64,000 nucleotides of DNA, taken from EW11 sp035765635 (GTDB taxonomy: Bacteria > Verrucomicrobiota > Verrucomicrobiia > Opitutales > Opitutaceae). This document shows positions 8,489-17,475 of this stretch, in pieces; position 1 is the first letter of the stretch; every line of letters begins with the position of its first letter. The notes beneath the pieces are model-generated. The model was not told the DNA's origin and made no database searches. It saw nothing but the letters and a program-made list of their open reading frames with translations. The DNA lies in the NCBI GenBank assembly GCA_035765635.1, contig DASTWZ010000031.1, forward strand, positions 124,001 to 188,000. Direction: 5' to 3'. The translations under genes were made by a program, and so were the position numbers.

Positions 8489-9463
8489 ATGATCACCGGT
8501 CCAAGTTGGTCCCAAAAACTCCGAGATGAAATTGGCAAAGCCGTGATTGGCCAGGATGCCGTCGTCGAGCGCCTGCTCGTCGCTCTGCTGGCCAATGGCC
8601 ATGTGCTTCTCGAGGGCATGCCAGGATTGGCGAAGACGCTTCTCGTCCGCTCTCTCGGCGTCGCGCTCGGCGTGCAGTTCGAGCGGGTCCAATTCACACC
8701 CGACCTCCTCCCGAGCGACGTCGTCGGCACGATGATTTTTCAGCCGAAGTCCGGCGAATTCAGCCCGCACCTCGGTCCGATTTTCGCCAACTTGGTCCTG
8801 GCCGACGAAATCAATCGTGCGCCAGCCAAGGTGCAGAGCGCATTGCTCGAAGCGATGCAGGAGCGGCAGGTCACGATCGGCGGGAAAACGCATCCGTTGC
8901 CCAAGCCGTTTTTCGTCATGGCGACCCAAAATCCCGTCGAACAAGAAGGCACCTACCCGCTTCCCGAAGCGCAGACGGATCGTTTCCTTTTCAAGCTGCT
9001 CGTCGACTATCCAAACATCGACGAAGAGACGCAGATGATGCAGCGCTGGGGGCAGGTCACGCAGCAGCCGTCGCTCGTCGCTGTTTCCTCGGGCGAGGAA
9101 TTGCTTTCGCTCCGAGTCGAGGTCGACAAGGTGCACGTCGCGCCTTCGTTGCAGGCGTACATGCTCGCCCTCGTTCGCGCCACGCGCGCGATGGCGACCG
9201 ATCCAAAGAACCAGCTCGAGCCGGGCACGCGTTATCTGACGTTCGGCGCGTCGCCGCGCGCGTCGCTGGCTTTGTTTCAAGCGAGCCGCGCGCTGGCCTG
9301 GTTGCGCGGTCAGGATTTCGTGACGCCCTCGATCATTCAGGAAATCGCGCCAGACGTCTTGCGCCATCGCATCGGCCTCACCTACGAGGCGGAGGCGGAA
9401 GAGATCAAGGCGGACGACCTGGTTTCCCGCGTGCTCGCGAAAACACCCGTGCCCGCGATCTGA
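8489..9463 (+). CDS. MoxR family AAA+ ATPase
   Basis: 324-aa AAA+ chaperone-like ATPase. Walker A is EGMPGLAKT (residues 43-51), Walker B is LADEINR (about 107-113), with sensor-1 ATQNP and the MoxR signature EGTYPLPEAQTDRF. MoxR proteins act with vWA-domain partners in maturation or stress complexes. Here it is the first gene of a five-gene run with DUF58, BatA, BatB and BatD, the classic MoxR-Bat arrangement, and starts 20 bp before the DUF58 gene. The start ATG at 8489 follows an 87-bp divergent spacer that must contain the operon promoter. Confidence 0.93.
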   Translation: MITGPSWSQKLRDEIGKAVIGQDAVVERLLVALLANGHVLLEGMPGLAKTLLVRSLGVALGVQFERVQFTPDLLPSDVVGTMIFQPKSGEFSPHLGPIFANLVLADEINRAPAKVQSALLEAMQERQVTIGGKTHPLPKPFFVMATQNPVEQEGTYPLPEAQTDRFLFKLLVDYPNIDEETQMMQRWGQVTQQPSLVAVSSGEELLSLRVEVDKVHVAPSLQAYMLALVRATRAMATDPKNQLEPGTRYLTFGASPRASLALFQASRALAWLRGQDFVTPSIIQEIAPDVLRHRIGLTYEAEAEEIKADDLVSRVLAKTPVPAI

Positions 9464-9483
9464 GTTTCGCGTCAGGATTCTGT

Positions 9484-10413
9484 ATGGCTTCCACGGATAC
9501 AACGGCCAAGCCGAGCGCTTCCGCTCTGCCCTTGCTTCGGCAGCTCGAATGGCGCGTGCGCCACGCCGTCGAGAACGTGCTGAGCGGCGAATATCGCTCC
9601 GCCTTCCGCGGACGCGGCATGGAATTCGATCAGGTCGTGAAATACGAATTCGGCGACGATGTGCGGGACATCGACTGGAACGTCACCGCGCGCCTGGGCG
9701 AAGCCTACCGGAAAAAATTCGTCGAGGAACGCGAGGTCACCCTCCTGCTCGTCTTCGAAGACTCGCCCAGTCTGCAGTTTGGCTCCGGCGCTCAGTCAAA
9801 ACGCGAAGCGCTGCTCGAACTCGCCGGGCTCGTCATGATGCTCGGCGCCGTCAATCGCGACCGCGTCGGTTACGTGCACGCGACGCCGACTGGCTACACC
9901 TTTCGCCAACCGGTGCGCGGTCGAGGCTCCATCCTTCATCTCGCGGGAAGTTTGCTGACCTCGCCGGCGCCCGACCTGCAATCGCTCGGTGCGGAGCAGG
10001 CGCAAAACGCGCTGGCCTCGATTCCGTGGCGTTTGCTGTCGCGCGCCGCGCCGAAACACAGCGTCGTGCTTTGGCTGAGCGATTTTCCGCCCCGGCCGAA
10101 GCCGGAAGGTTGGGCGGTTTTGCAGCGTCGTTATCAGACGATGGGATTTCGGGTCGAAGATCCTTGGGAGCGCGAGATGCCGGACGAAGAAAGTTTTTCG
10201 GCCTACGATCCATTGAGCGGCCGCCTCGTCACATTGGACAATTCCGCTGCGCAACGCGCCGCGCATGCGACATGGAAAAGCGAGCGCGATGCCGGCTGGC
10301 GTGAATTGATTCCCGATCCGTTGAGCCGGCTGGCCGTCGGCACGGATCAAAATCGCCTCGATGCCCTCGTGCGATTTTTCCACGCGCGCATGCGGGCTGG
10401 AGGTTCGCGTTGA
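9484..10413 (+). CDS. DUF58 domain-containing protein
   Basis: 309-aa soluble protein. The N-terminal half has the DUF58 hallmarks: SGEYRSAFRGRGMEF, the FGDDVRDIDWNVTAR block (residues about 57-71) and FVEERE. The central part resembles a degenerate vWA fold with LVFEDSPSLQFGS in place of a full MIDAS. DUF58 proteins are encoded beside MoxR ATPases and vWA proteins and are thought to bridge them; biochemical function is not established. The next gene starts inside its stop codon (TTGA overlap at 10410), indicating translational coupling with batA. Confidence 0.9.
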   Translation: MASTDTTAKPSASALPLLRQLEWRVRHAVENVLSGEYRSAFRGRGMEFDQVVKYEFGDDVRDIDWNVTARLGEAYRKKFVEEREVTLLLVFEDSPSLQFGSGAQSKREALLELAGLVMMLGAVNRDRVGYVHATPTGYTFRQPVRGRGSILHLAGSLLTSPAPDLQSLGAEQAQNALASIPWRLLSRAAPKHSVVLWLSDFPPRPKPEGWAVLQRRYQTMGFRVEDPWEREMPDEESFSAYDPLSGRLVTLDNSAAQRAAHATWKSERDAGWRELIPDPLSRLAVGTDQNRLDALVRFFHARMRAGGSR

Positions 10414-11630
10414 ACGCTGTGTTCGCGATGCACCTTTTATCGACGCAGGCAGTTGGCGCGCTCGTGCTCTGGGATGACTTGCGGTTGTTTCATCCTGAAT
10501 GGCTCGCGGCGCTTCTCGCGTTGCCGCTGATTTTTTGGCTTCGCGGCCGACGGCCCGTGCCGGTGCTGCTCGTGCCGTTCGCCGCCGCCTGGCACCGACC
10601 ATCGCTCGCGCAAACCTCGCGCTGGCCGCAGTGGTTGGCCACGCTCGGAATCGTCTTGTTGATCGTCGCGCTCGCCCGTCCTCAACGCGTGGAAGACAAA
10701 CGCGAAGTGCGCTCGCAAGGTTACGATCTGATTCTGGCGATCGATCTTTCCGGTTCGATGATGGCGGAAGACTACGAGAAAAACGGCCGGCCCATGAACC
10801 GGCTCCAGGCGATCAAGCCGGTCATTCAAGCCTTCATCAACGACCGGCCCAACGATCGCATTGGCTTGGTGGTTTTCTCCGGCCGCGCGTACACGCTCGC
10901 GCCGCTCACCTTCGATCACGATTGGCTGGGCCGCCAAACCGAGCGTCTCAAGATCGGCATGATCGAGGACGGCACCGCGATCGGAGATGGCCTGGGCGTT
11001 TCGCTGACCCGCCTCGAACAGGCCAAACACGAGGAGGACAACCAACGAAAAGGAGCCTTCGTGATTCTGTTGACCGACGGCGCGAACAATCGCGGCACGC
11101 TCTCGCCCAAGCAGGCCGCAGCCATCGCGAAATCGCGCAGCATTCCGGTCTACACGATCGGCGCGGGCCGGGATGGCTGGGTGCCATTTCCAGTTTTTGA
11201 CGATCGCACCGGCGAACGCGTCGGCACCACGCGACAGCTGTCGGACCTCGACGAGAGCGCTTTGCGCGACATCGCGAATCAAACGGGAGGTCGATACTTC
11301 CGCGCCGACGATTTGCAGACGATCCAACAGGCGTTCAAGTCGATCGACCGCGCGCAGAAAATAGAATTTCAGGCGAAATCGTATCTGCTCACGAGTGAGC
11401 TTTTCCATTGGCCCGCGGGCGCCGGCATCCTGCTTCTGCTCTGTGGGGCAGGCCTGGCTCGCTCGCCTCGACGTCGCCGCAAGTTCGCTGCACCCAAAGG
11501 CCGATTGCCCGCGGTTGATGCCAAAACTGCTGCCGGCGAGCCGCCGCCGCTCCCTCTCGTGACTCCGTCCGGCGCAGACATCCGCCCCGCAGTCAGACCA
11601 GCCGGAAATCGACCGACGCCAACACGCTGA
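10410..11630 (+). CDS. batA: BatA-like vWA domain membrane protein
   Basis: 406 aa. Two N-terminal membrane segments (about residues 30-46 and 71-88) precede a vWA domain with the MIDAS motif AIDLSGSMMAED (about 109-120), LLTDGANNRG and a threonine-containing AIGDG segment. A third membrane segment (WPAGAGILLLL) lies near residue 335, followed by a basic, Pro-rich tail. This is the BatA layout, in which the vWA domain faces the periplasm. TTG at 10410 overlaps the DUF58 stop; an ATG at 10428 is an alternative and would drop six residues. The stop overlaps the batB start by one base. Bat proteins were named for aerotolerance in Bacteroides; here the role is inferred. Confidence 0.9.
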   Translation: MNAVFAMHLLSTQAVGALVLWDDLRLFHPEWLAALLALPLIFWLRGRRPVPVLLVPFAAAWHRPSLAQTSRWPQWLATLGIVLLIVALARPQRVEDKREVRSQGYDLILAIDLSGSMMAEDYEKNGRPMNRLQAIKPVIQAFINDRPNDRIGLVVFSGRAYTLAPLTFDHDWLGRQTERLKIGMIEDGTAIGDGLGVSLTRLEQAKHEEDNQRKGAFVILLTDGANNRGTLSPKQAAAIAKSRSIPVYTIGAGRDGWVPFPVFDDRTGERVGTTRQLSDLDESALRDIANQTGGRYFRADDLQTIQQAFKSIDRAQKIEFQAKSYLLTSELFHWPAGAGILLLLCGAGLARSPRRRRKFAAPKGRLPAVDAKTAAGEPPPLPLVTPSGADIRPAVRPAGNRPTPTR

Positions 11631-13669
11631 TGACGTTTCATTTTCCACACGTACTTTGGGCGCTTTTCGTTCCGGCGATTTTCTGGATTCTGGAATTTCG
11701 TCGCGGGCGCAGCGCCGCCGCTCAGGAGTTGTCGCATCCCAAAATCATGCGCGCGCAGGCCGGCACGCGAAATCTGGAATTGGTCGGCGCACCCGCACGA
11801 AGTGGAAAACTGGATACAAAGCATGGCCGCAAGATTCGCTGGCGTTTCTGGCTCGCGCTGGCCTGCGCTGTGGTCGCCTTCGCGCGCCCGCAATGGGGAC
11901 GCGTTGACGAACCTGTTTTCGATCAAGCCCGTGAGATCATCATCGCCCTGGACCTCTCGCGAAGCATGCTCACGCCGGACATCAAACCCTCCCGCCTCGA
12001 TCGCGGGAAGCTCCTGGTCACGAGCCTGCTCGAACGTCTCCAAGGCGAGCGCGTCGGCCTCATCGTTTTCGCCGGCACGGCCTTTCTGCAGAGTCCGTTG
12101 AGCAGCGACTACGAGATCCTGAATGAATTTCTGCCCGCGCTCTCCCCTGATTTTCTGCCCGAGGGCGGGACAAATTACAAAGCGCTGATCGATACGGCGC
12201 TTTCCGCTTTCGGCACGAACAGCAGCGCGGACCGTTTTCTCATCATTCTGTCGGATGGCGAGGCCACGGAAAATAACTGGAAGGATGCGGCGGCCGAGTT
12301 GAAGGAGCGAGGCGTCCGCGTCCTCAGCCTTGGCGTCGGCACGGCTGAAGGCGCCATCGTGCCGGACGGCGCCGGCGGTTACGTCAAAGACGAGCGCGGC
12401 GCGGTGGTGCTCTCGAAACTCGAACCCGCCACACTGCAGCAACTCGCAGAGATCACGCATGGCACTTATCGCGACGCGAGCGCGTGGGTGGACCTCGCGC
12501 AATTGATCCAGTCGACCGTCGATACCGGCAAGAAAGGTTCTTTCCGCGAAGAGCGCCAAGTGCGACTCGTCGAGCGTTTCCAATGGGCCCTGGCTCCGGC
12601 GTTCCTGCTTTTTCTATGGAGTTTCTGGCGCGAATTTCCCGTTCATCCGAAGGCGCGCGATGTCAAACTCGCGCCTCTTGCACGACCGGCTGCGAAGGCC
12701 GCCACCACGGCGACGGTTGCCATGCTGGCGGTTTTTCTAACGGTCGGACTGAGCCGCGTCGATGCCATCACGGCAACTCCGCCGATTCCGGGTTCGACGA
12801 CAAGTTCCAGCTCCGCGCCGGGCGCAAACTCTAGCGCCAGCTCGCCCGCCGCGCCCGGCTCGAGTTCCGCCGCGGAACCGTTGAGCGCGCTAGTCGGACA
12901 ACTCGCGGCGCGGCCTTCACTCAATGCGCGCGATTACGCGGAACTGGCGAAAAGCACGTTGACCTACGCTGAAAGAATCAAGGCGGCCAAGGAACCCGTC
13001 GCCGAGGGCTCCATCCTCGATGCCCTCCAGGCGGTGGACGCCGGTGAAGCCCTCGACTCCAAGGCGGCCGATTGGCCGACATTGCGCGAAAAGCTGAAGG
13101 ACGAACTGAAAAAACCAGAGCCGCCCCCGCAGCAGCAGAATCAAAAGCAGAACGATAAGGACAAAAAAAATCAGGATAAAGATAAGGACCAGCAAAAGGA
13201 CTCGAACTCCGACGAGCAGAAATCCGATCAACAGAAGTCCGACGAGAATCAGCAGGACCCATCGAAATCCAAATCGCAGGATCAAAAACAAAACAAATCC
13301 TCGGATCAGCAGCAGCAGGGGCAGAACCAACAACCTCAGAATCAGGATCAGTCCAACAAATCGAATAACCAGGATTCGGATCAGCAGAAACAGAACCGCG
13401 ACGCATCGAAAGCGCAGTCAGCTTTCGGGGATATGCAGAAGAAACCCGATCAGCAGAAACCTCAGCCTCAGCCGGCTTCTGGAAATCCCGAGACTCAAAA
13501 AGTCGGCGGCGCTCCCGACAAACCCGTGCCACAAACTCCCGCCAATCCAGAGCTCGTCGTGCCCCTGCAAAAGCTCGAACAAGTCCGCAATCAAGACTCT
13601 CCCGTTCGCCTTCAACAAATCATGCGCGGCGACAAACAGACGCCGGCCAAGGCGGGAAAAAATTGGTAG
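11630..13669 (+). CDS. batB: BatB-like vWA protein with BatC-like tail
   Basis: 679 aa. Residues 1-340 are BatB: an N-terminal membrane segment, a second near residue 75, a vWA domain with ALDLSRSMLTPD (MIDAS), ILSDGEATE, and a membrane segment near 320. After a short hydrophobic stretch (about 360-380, possibly a fourth segment) comes a Ser/Ala linker, a helical region that could be one TPR-like unit (about 430-485), then roughly 140 residues dominated by Gln, Lys, Asp, Asn and Ser. A conserved-looking C-terminus (PLQKLEQVRNQDSPVRLQQ) ends the protein. Separate BatC proteins have TPRs plus just this kind of tail, so I read it as a BatB-BatC fusion. Starts at ATG overlapping the batA stop. 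Confidence 0.88.
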   Translation: MTFHFPHVLWALFVPAIFWILEFRRGRSAAAQELSHPKIMRAQAGTRNLELVGAPARSGKLDTKHGRKIRWRFWLALACAVVAFARPQWGRVDEPVFDQAREIIIALDLSRSMLTPDIKPSRLDRGKLLVTSLLERLQGERVGLIVFAGTAFLQSPLSSDYEILNEFLPALSPDFLPEGGTNYKALIDTALSAFGTNSSADRFLIILSDGEATENNWKDAAAELKERGVRVLSLGVGTAEGAIVPDGAGGYVKDERGAVVLSKLEPATLQQLAEITHGTYRDASAWVDLAQLIQSTVDTGKKGSFREERQVRLVERFQWALAPAFLLFLWSFWREFPVHPKARDVKLAPLARPAAKAATTATVAMLAVFLTVGLSRVDAITATPPIPGSTTSSSSAPGANSSASSPAAPGSSSAAEPLSALVGQLAARPSLNARDYAELAKSTLTYAERIKAAKEPVAEGSILDALQAVDAGEALDSKAADWPTLREKLKDELKKPEPPPQQQNQKQNDKDKKNQDKDKDQQKDSNSDEQKSDQQKSDENQQDPSKSKSQDQKQNKSSDQQQQGQNQQPQNQDQSNKSNNQDSDQQKQNRDASKAQSAFGDMQKKPDQQKPQPQPASGNPETQKVGGAPDKPVPQTPANPELVVPLQKLEQVRNQDSPVRLQQIMRGDKQTPAKAGKNW

Positions 13670-13674
13670 AACTC

Positions 13675-16203
13675 ATGCGTCATCTTTCTCTCGCATTCGT
13701 CTTTCTCGCCGCCGTCGTTTTCGTTCGCGCGCAATCGATTCATTGGGAGCCGGCGTCCGGCACGCTGTCGTACAATCAAGCCAGCGAGCTTCAACTCGTC
13801 TTCGAAAACTGTGAGCCGAAAGATGACCCGGCCGTTCCGGCTGTAGCGGGTCTGCAACTACAGTCCGTCGGCCAGTCCAGAAACATGTCGATCGTCAACG
13901 GCCGCATGTCGCAGAGCGTCGTGATCACGTATCGCGCCCGCGCCACGCAGCAAGCGCCCGTCACCATCCCGACGTTTGGCGTACAAACCAACAAAGGCAG
14001 GATCGAAGTCGCTGCCGCGACTTACGACGTGGGCGAGGCAACCGTGGGGCAATCCAACGTCTCGCTCGATGCCGTGGCGAATTCGAAGATCGACGTGCCG
14101 AACGAGGTTTGGGCCGGCCAGGTATTCAAACTTGGATACACGCTGAATATTGCTCGCCGCTACTTCCACTCACTCGGAAACCAACCCGAATGGAATCCGG
14201 CGCCGCTCACCGTGGAGGAGTGGGCGAAACCGGAGATGCAGGAAACCGTCGTGTCGGGCGAACATCGCGCCGAAATTTATTATCGCACGCGGGCCCTCCT
14301 CAAACAGCCCGGCGACGTCACACTGAATGCGGTTGCTCAACTGGTGAATCTCACCACCGGCGCGCCCAGCATGGGCTTTTTCGCCCGGCCAAATCTCGAG
14401 CAATATTCCATCACGAGTTCGCGCCCGACGATTCACGTCAAACCCCTTCCCTCGTCTGCGCCGGCGACCTTCAACGGCGCCGTCGGCCAATTCGCTCTGG
14501 AATCGAAAGTCGTGCCGCACACCGCACACACGGGAGAGCCCATCACCTGGACCCTGACCATGTCGGGAATCGGAAACTGGCCCGACATTTCCGCGCTGCC
14601 AGCCCGGGATGTTTCCCGTGACTTCCGCGTGGTGCAGCCGCAAGCGCACCGGACCCTCAAGGATGGAGCGGTCTTTGAGGGAACATTGACCGAAGACGTC
14701 GTGCTGATCCCCACCCAGCCCGGCACCTACACGCTCGGCCCGATCTCCTGGACCTATTTCGATCCCAACAAGGGCGAATACCAAACCGTCTCCACGGAAA
14801 AAGTCACCGTCACTGTATCCGCTGCGCCGGTACAAACACCCGCCGCCACGCCGGCTCCGAACAATACCAGGGCGACTTCCGCCGCGGCGCCAGCCGAGCA
14901 ACAACAGCAGCTTGCCGCGCCCCCGTCCGCCCCGGCAGGAATTCCTCGCGACGCCTTGCCGGATTCGCCGTCGGCCCGCGCGCCCTGGGGCGACCGTACG
15001 CTGCTCGCCCTTGGCTCACTTCCGTGGTTAGGTGTACTCGTGCTCTGGCTTGGTCTCGCATGGCGGCGCGCTCGCGCGACCGATCCATTGAAGCCGCGGC
15101 GCGAAGCGCGAGCGCGGTTAAAAGCGACAATCGCGGAAATCGGCCGAACGAAGGACCAGCCGCGCCTGAGTTCCTTGCTGCAGGCTTGGCAGCGAGATTC
15201 GGCAATCGTTTGGGGAATCCCCAGCGCCGTGCCGACGCCGAGAGATTTGAAACGCGATCCCGCCGTCACTCCCGAACTCGCCAACCAATGGGCCGCGCTA
15301 TGGAGTGAGGCCGAGAACGCGCAGTACCGCTCGGGCGGCACTCTGCCGGATACCTGGGCCAGCCGCGCCGAAGCCGCACTCGCGGCCAAGCCAACGCCAG
15401 GGTTCTCCCCGTTTCAGCTTTTCCTCCGCCGCAATCTGCTGCCTTTCGCCGCGATGCTCGCGCTCACCCTTGTATTCGTGGCGCAAGTACACGCCGCTGA
15501 CGCGGAAACGTCGGCGGCCAAAGCCTACGCGGCTGGCGATTTCACGGGGGCGGAGTCGATCTGGCGAAAAGAGGTGGCGGCCGATCCGCTGCGCTGGAGT
15601 TCGCGGCATAATCTCGCGCTCTCCCTCGCCCAACAGAATCGCTGGGGCGAAGCCGCTGCCCAGGCGGCCGCGGCCTTCGTGCAGCACCCACGAAACCCGA
15701 CGGTGCGCTGGGAGCTAACGCTTCTGCTGAGCCACGCGGGATACACGCCAAACCTGCTGACGGGCTTCGTAAGCGACGCTCCTGCGCAAAGTGTCGCGCG
15801 TCTCCTGTCCCCCGCCGAATGGCAGTGCTGCTTCTTGGCGTTGATGCTCGTCGGCGGCGCCGGAGCCGCGCTCCTTCTGCTTCGCGCTTATCGAAGCGTC
15901 GGACGCTGGGGTCGCATCGTGGGCCTTACCTTCGTTGCGCTCGGAATCCTCGGCAGCGCGACAGCGTTACTCGCGAAAAACCTCTATCAAGAAGCTCAGG
16001 ACACGCGAGCCGTGCTCGTTTGGAAGCCGTCGATACTGCGCTCCATTCCGACGGAAGCCGATACGACGCAGAAGACCACGCCTCTCGCCGCAGGAACCGT
16101 CGCAATCGTCGACAAGACGTTTCTCGGCTGGTCCCGGCTCGCGTTCACCAACGGCCAAACCGGCTGGGTTCGCCAGGAAGACGTCGTTTCTTTTTGGAAA
16201 TAG
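13675..16203 (+). CDS. batD: BatD-BatE fusion protein
   Basis: 842 aa. A cleavable signal peptide (residues 1-20, MRHLSLAFVFLAAVVFVRA) leads into the BatD beta-sandwich region, with GTLSYNQASELQLVF and later HTGEPITWTLTMSG typical of the family. A Pro/Ala linker near 400 precedes a membrane segment (about 443-461) and a cytosolic helical region. After another membrane segment (about 588-605) follow TPR-like helices (AKAYAAGDFTGAE), two membrane segments (about 720-765) and a C-terminal SH3-like domain (VAIVDKTFLGWSRL, GQTGWV). TPR plus SH3 is the BatE architecture. ATG at 13675 is 5 bp after batB; a TTG at 13663 would overlap batB. A short inverted repeat lies at 13841-13863 in frame. Confidence 0.85.
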   Translation: MRHLSLAFVFLAAVVFVRAQSIHWEPASGTLSYNQASELQLVFENCEPKDDPAVPAVAGLQLQSVGQSRNMSIVNGRMSQSVVITYRARATQQAPVTIPTFGVQTNKGRIEVAAATYDVGEATVGQSNVSLDAVANSKIDVPNEVWAGQVFKLGYTLNIARRYFHSLGNQPEWNPAPLTVEEWAKPEMQETVVSGEHRAEIYYRTRALLKQPGDVTLNAVAQLVNLTTGAPSMGFFARPNLEQYSITSSRPTIHVKPLPSSAPATFNGAVGQFALESKVVPHTAHTGEPITWTLTMSGIGNWPDISALPARDVSRDFRVVQPQAHRTLKDGAVFEGTLTEDVVLIPTQPGTYTLGPISWTYFDPNKGEYQTVSTEKVTVTVSAAPVQTPAATPAPNNTRATSAAAPAEQQQQLAAPPSAPAGIPRDALPDSPSARAPWGDRTLLALGSLPWLGVLVLWLGLAWRRARATDPLKPRREARARLKATIAEIGRTKDQPRLSSLLQAWQRDSAIVWGIPSAVPTPRDLKRDPAVTPELANQWAALWSEAENAQYRSGGTLPDTWASRAEAALAAKPTPGFSPFQLFLRRNLLPFAAMLALTLVFVAQVHAADAETSAAKAYAAGDFTGAESIWRKEVAADPLRWSSRHNLALSLAQQNRWGEAAAQAAAAFVQHPRNPTVRWELTLLLSHAGYTPNLLTGFVSDAPAQSVARLLSPAEWQCCFLALMLVGGAGAALLLLRAYRSVGRWGRIVGLTFVALGILGSATALLAKNLYQEAQDTRAVLVWKPSILRSIPTEADTTQKTTPLAAGTVAIVDKTFLGWSRLAFTNGQTGWVRQEDVVSFWK
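13841..13863. repeat. short inverted repeat inside batD
   Basis: CTGTAG at 13841-13846 and CTACAG at 13858-13863 are perfect reverse complements around an 11-nt spacer. It lies in frame near residues 56-63. It shares the TGTAG/CTACA edge with the element at 2826-2856 but has a different core, so family membership is uncertain. Confidence 0.35.
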
Positions 16204-16240
16204 CCTGGGATGCGGAAGCGCGGGATTAGCGCCACCGGCC

Positions 16241-16305
16241 TAAGGGGTCAGGCCTCCACTTATTGATCAACTCCGTCGATCAATAAGTGGAGGCCTGCCC
16301 CCTTA
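16241..16305. repeat. 65-bp near-perfect palindrome between convergent genes
   Basis: Left arm 16241-16268 and right arm 16278-16305 are 28-bp reverse complements with a single mismatch, around the 9-nt loop AACTCCGTC. The outer part reads TAAGGGGTCAGGCCTCCACT. The structure can act as a bidirectional transcription barrier for the convergent batD and GT4 genes, although it lacks a U-tract. The last three bases of the right arm are the stop codon of the minus-strand GT4 gene. Long palindromes with GGGGTCAGGCCT ends resemble REP-type elements moved by Y1 (RAYT) transposases; that link is inference. Confidence 0.85.
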
Positions 16306-17475
16306 GCGCGCCTCGATCGCGTCAATCAGCGACTGCGCGCTTTGATCGACGTGAAACCGGTTGCGGAAAGAAGCCACCGCGCGCGCGGCCATGGTTTCAC
16401 GATCAGCAACGGAAAGTTTCAACCAGCGCGACAGGAGTTTCGTCGTTCCGGGCAGGTCATCGTTCTCCACCAGACCCGCGCCATCCGCATCGATTTCCCG
16501 CCAAATATTCACCTTGTTGGAAATCAGCACCGGCACCCCGCAGGCCATCGCCTCGGCCACAGCGATGCCGAAATTCTCCTGGTGAGAAGGCAAAACGAAG
16601 GCCGCCGATTGATAGAAGGCGCCCCACTTCAGATCGCCCGTGATCATCCCGGTCCACGTCACGCGCTCCGCGATCCCGAGCGCCGCCGCCAACGCCTTCA
16701 TTTCAGCGCCATAGTCATGTTCATGCGGCCCGGCCACGATGAGATGCACCGGTCTCCCCGAGAGGCCCGTGGCGCCATTTTTCAGAATTTCCGCGAACGC
16801 CTTGAACAGTAAGTCAGCGCCTTTTTTCACATGCACGCGGCCCAGAAAAAGAAAGCATTCCTTACCGTTCGTCTCGGGAAATTTTTCCGCAAAGAGCTTC
16901 TTCTGTTCCGTCGGATTTCCCGTCGGCGCACCCGTGCCAAAACTGACGACCCTCTCGTTTGCCTTGTATAACCAGAACGACTCGCGCGCGAGCCGCCGCT
17001 CTTCCTCGCAGGTGAACAAAACGGCGCGAGCGTGCTTCAAGACGCGGTAATCTCCCCAGGGCCAATAGAGCCACTTTTTGAGGTGCTTCAGTGGATACGT
17101 GCGCTTGAACCACGGATCCAGCATGCCATGAGTGAAAACAAAATAGGGAGTGCTGGTGCCGCGCAGCGCGCGGAAAACGCCGAGCCCATTGTACTGCCAT
17201 AGCCCATCGACGATCACCGCGTCGTAATCCGAGCGGTGCGCCCTGAGCCAAGGCACCAGCTTGCCCGAGTAGCCGTAACTCCCTTTGACCGGCCCCATCG
17301 CGTGACACGGGAGAGGAAAAGCCTTCACCCATGGATCGTCGGCCGCATCCAAGGAAACCACCTCGATCGAGTGCCCTCGCCCGCGATTGATTGCGGCCAT
17401 CTGCTTAACACCCTCGACTGGTCCGCCTCCGTGTGGGTTGACGGAACGTATCGAGTGGAGGATGCGAAGCGGCAT
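16303..17475 (-). CDS. family 4 glycosyltransferase
   Basis: 390-aa GT-B fold transferase. The N-terminal domain begins LRILHSIRSVNPHGGGPVEG, with the glycine-rich acceptor loop; the C-terminal domain has FLFLGRVHVKKGADLL, then HLIVAGP, and the nucleotide-sugar-binding SHQENFGIAVAEAMACG near residue 305, where the E-x7-E pair is E307 and E315 approximately. It probably extends a lipid-linked exopolysaccharide repeat unit, given the initiating sugar transferase encoded divergently at 17749. The ATG at 17475 starts right at the first beta strand; the frame is open to 17532. The stop codon belongs to the right arm of the palindrome at 16241-16305. Confidence 0.9.
   Translation of the reverse strand: MPLRILHSIRSVNPHGGGPVEGVKQMAAINRGRGHSIEVVSLDAADDPWVKAFPLPCHAMGPVKGSYGYSGKLVPWLRAHRSDYDAVIVDGLWQYNGLGVFRALRGTSTPYFVFTHGMLDPWFKRTYPLKHLKKWLYWPWGDYRVLKHARAVLFTCEEERRLARESFWLYKANERVVSFGTGAPTGNPTEQKKLFAEKFPETNGKECFLFLGRVHVKKGADLLFKAFAEILKNGATGLSGRPVHLIVAGPHEHDYGAEMKALAAALGIAERVTWTGMITGDLKWGAFYQSAAFVLPSHQENFGIAVAEAMACGVPVLISNKVNIWREIDADGAGLVENDDLPGTTKLLSRWLKLSVADRETMAARAVASFRNRFHVDQSAQSLIDAIEAR

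Noticed and set aside
8009..9502. Long minus-strand open frame spanning moxR
   Set aside because: Only its last 130 codons (start 8401) match a family; the rest is antisense to the clear MoxR gene.
10437..11648. 403-codon minus-strand open frame opposite batA
   Set aside because: Composition artefact of the antisense strand of batA; no domain features.
13100..13520. Gln/Lys/Asp repeat-like stretch that could be a non-coding tandem repeat
   Set aside because: It is in frame within batB and consistent with a BatC-like low-complexity tail; no exact DNA tandem unit is visible.
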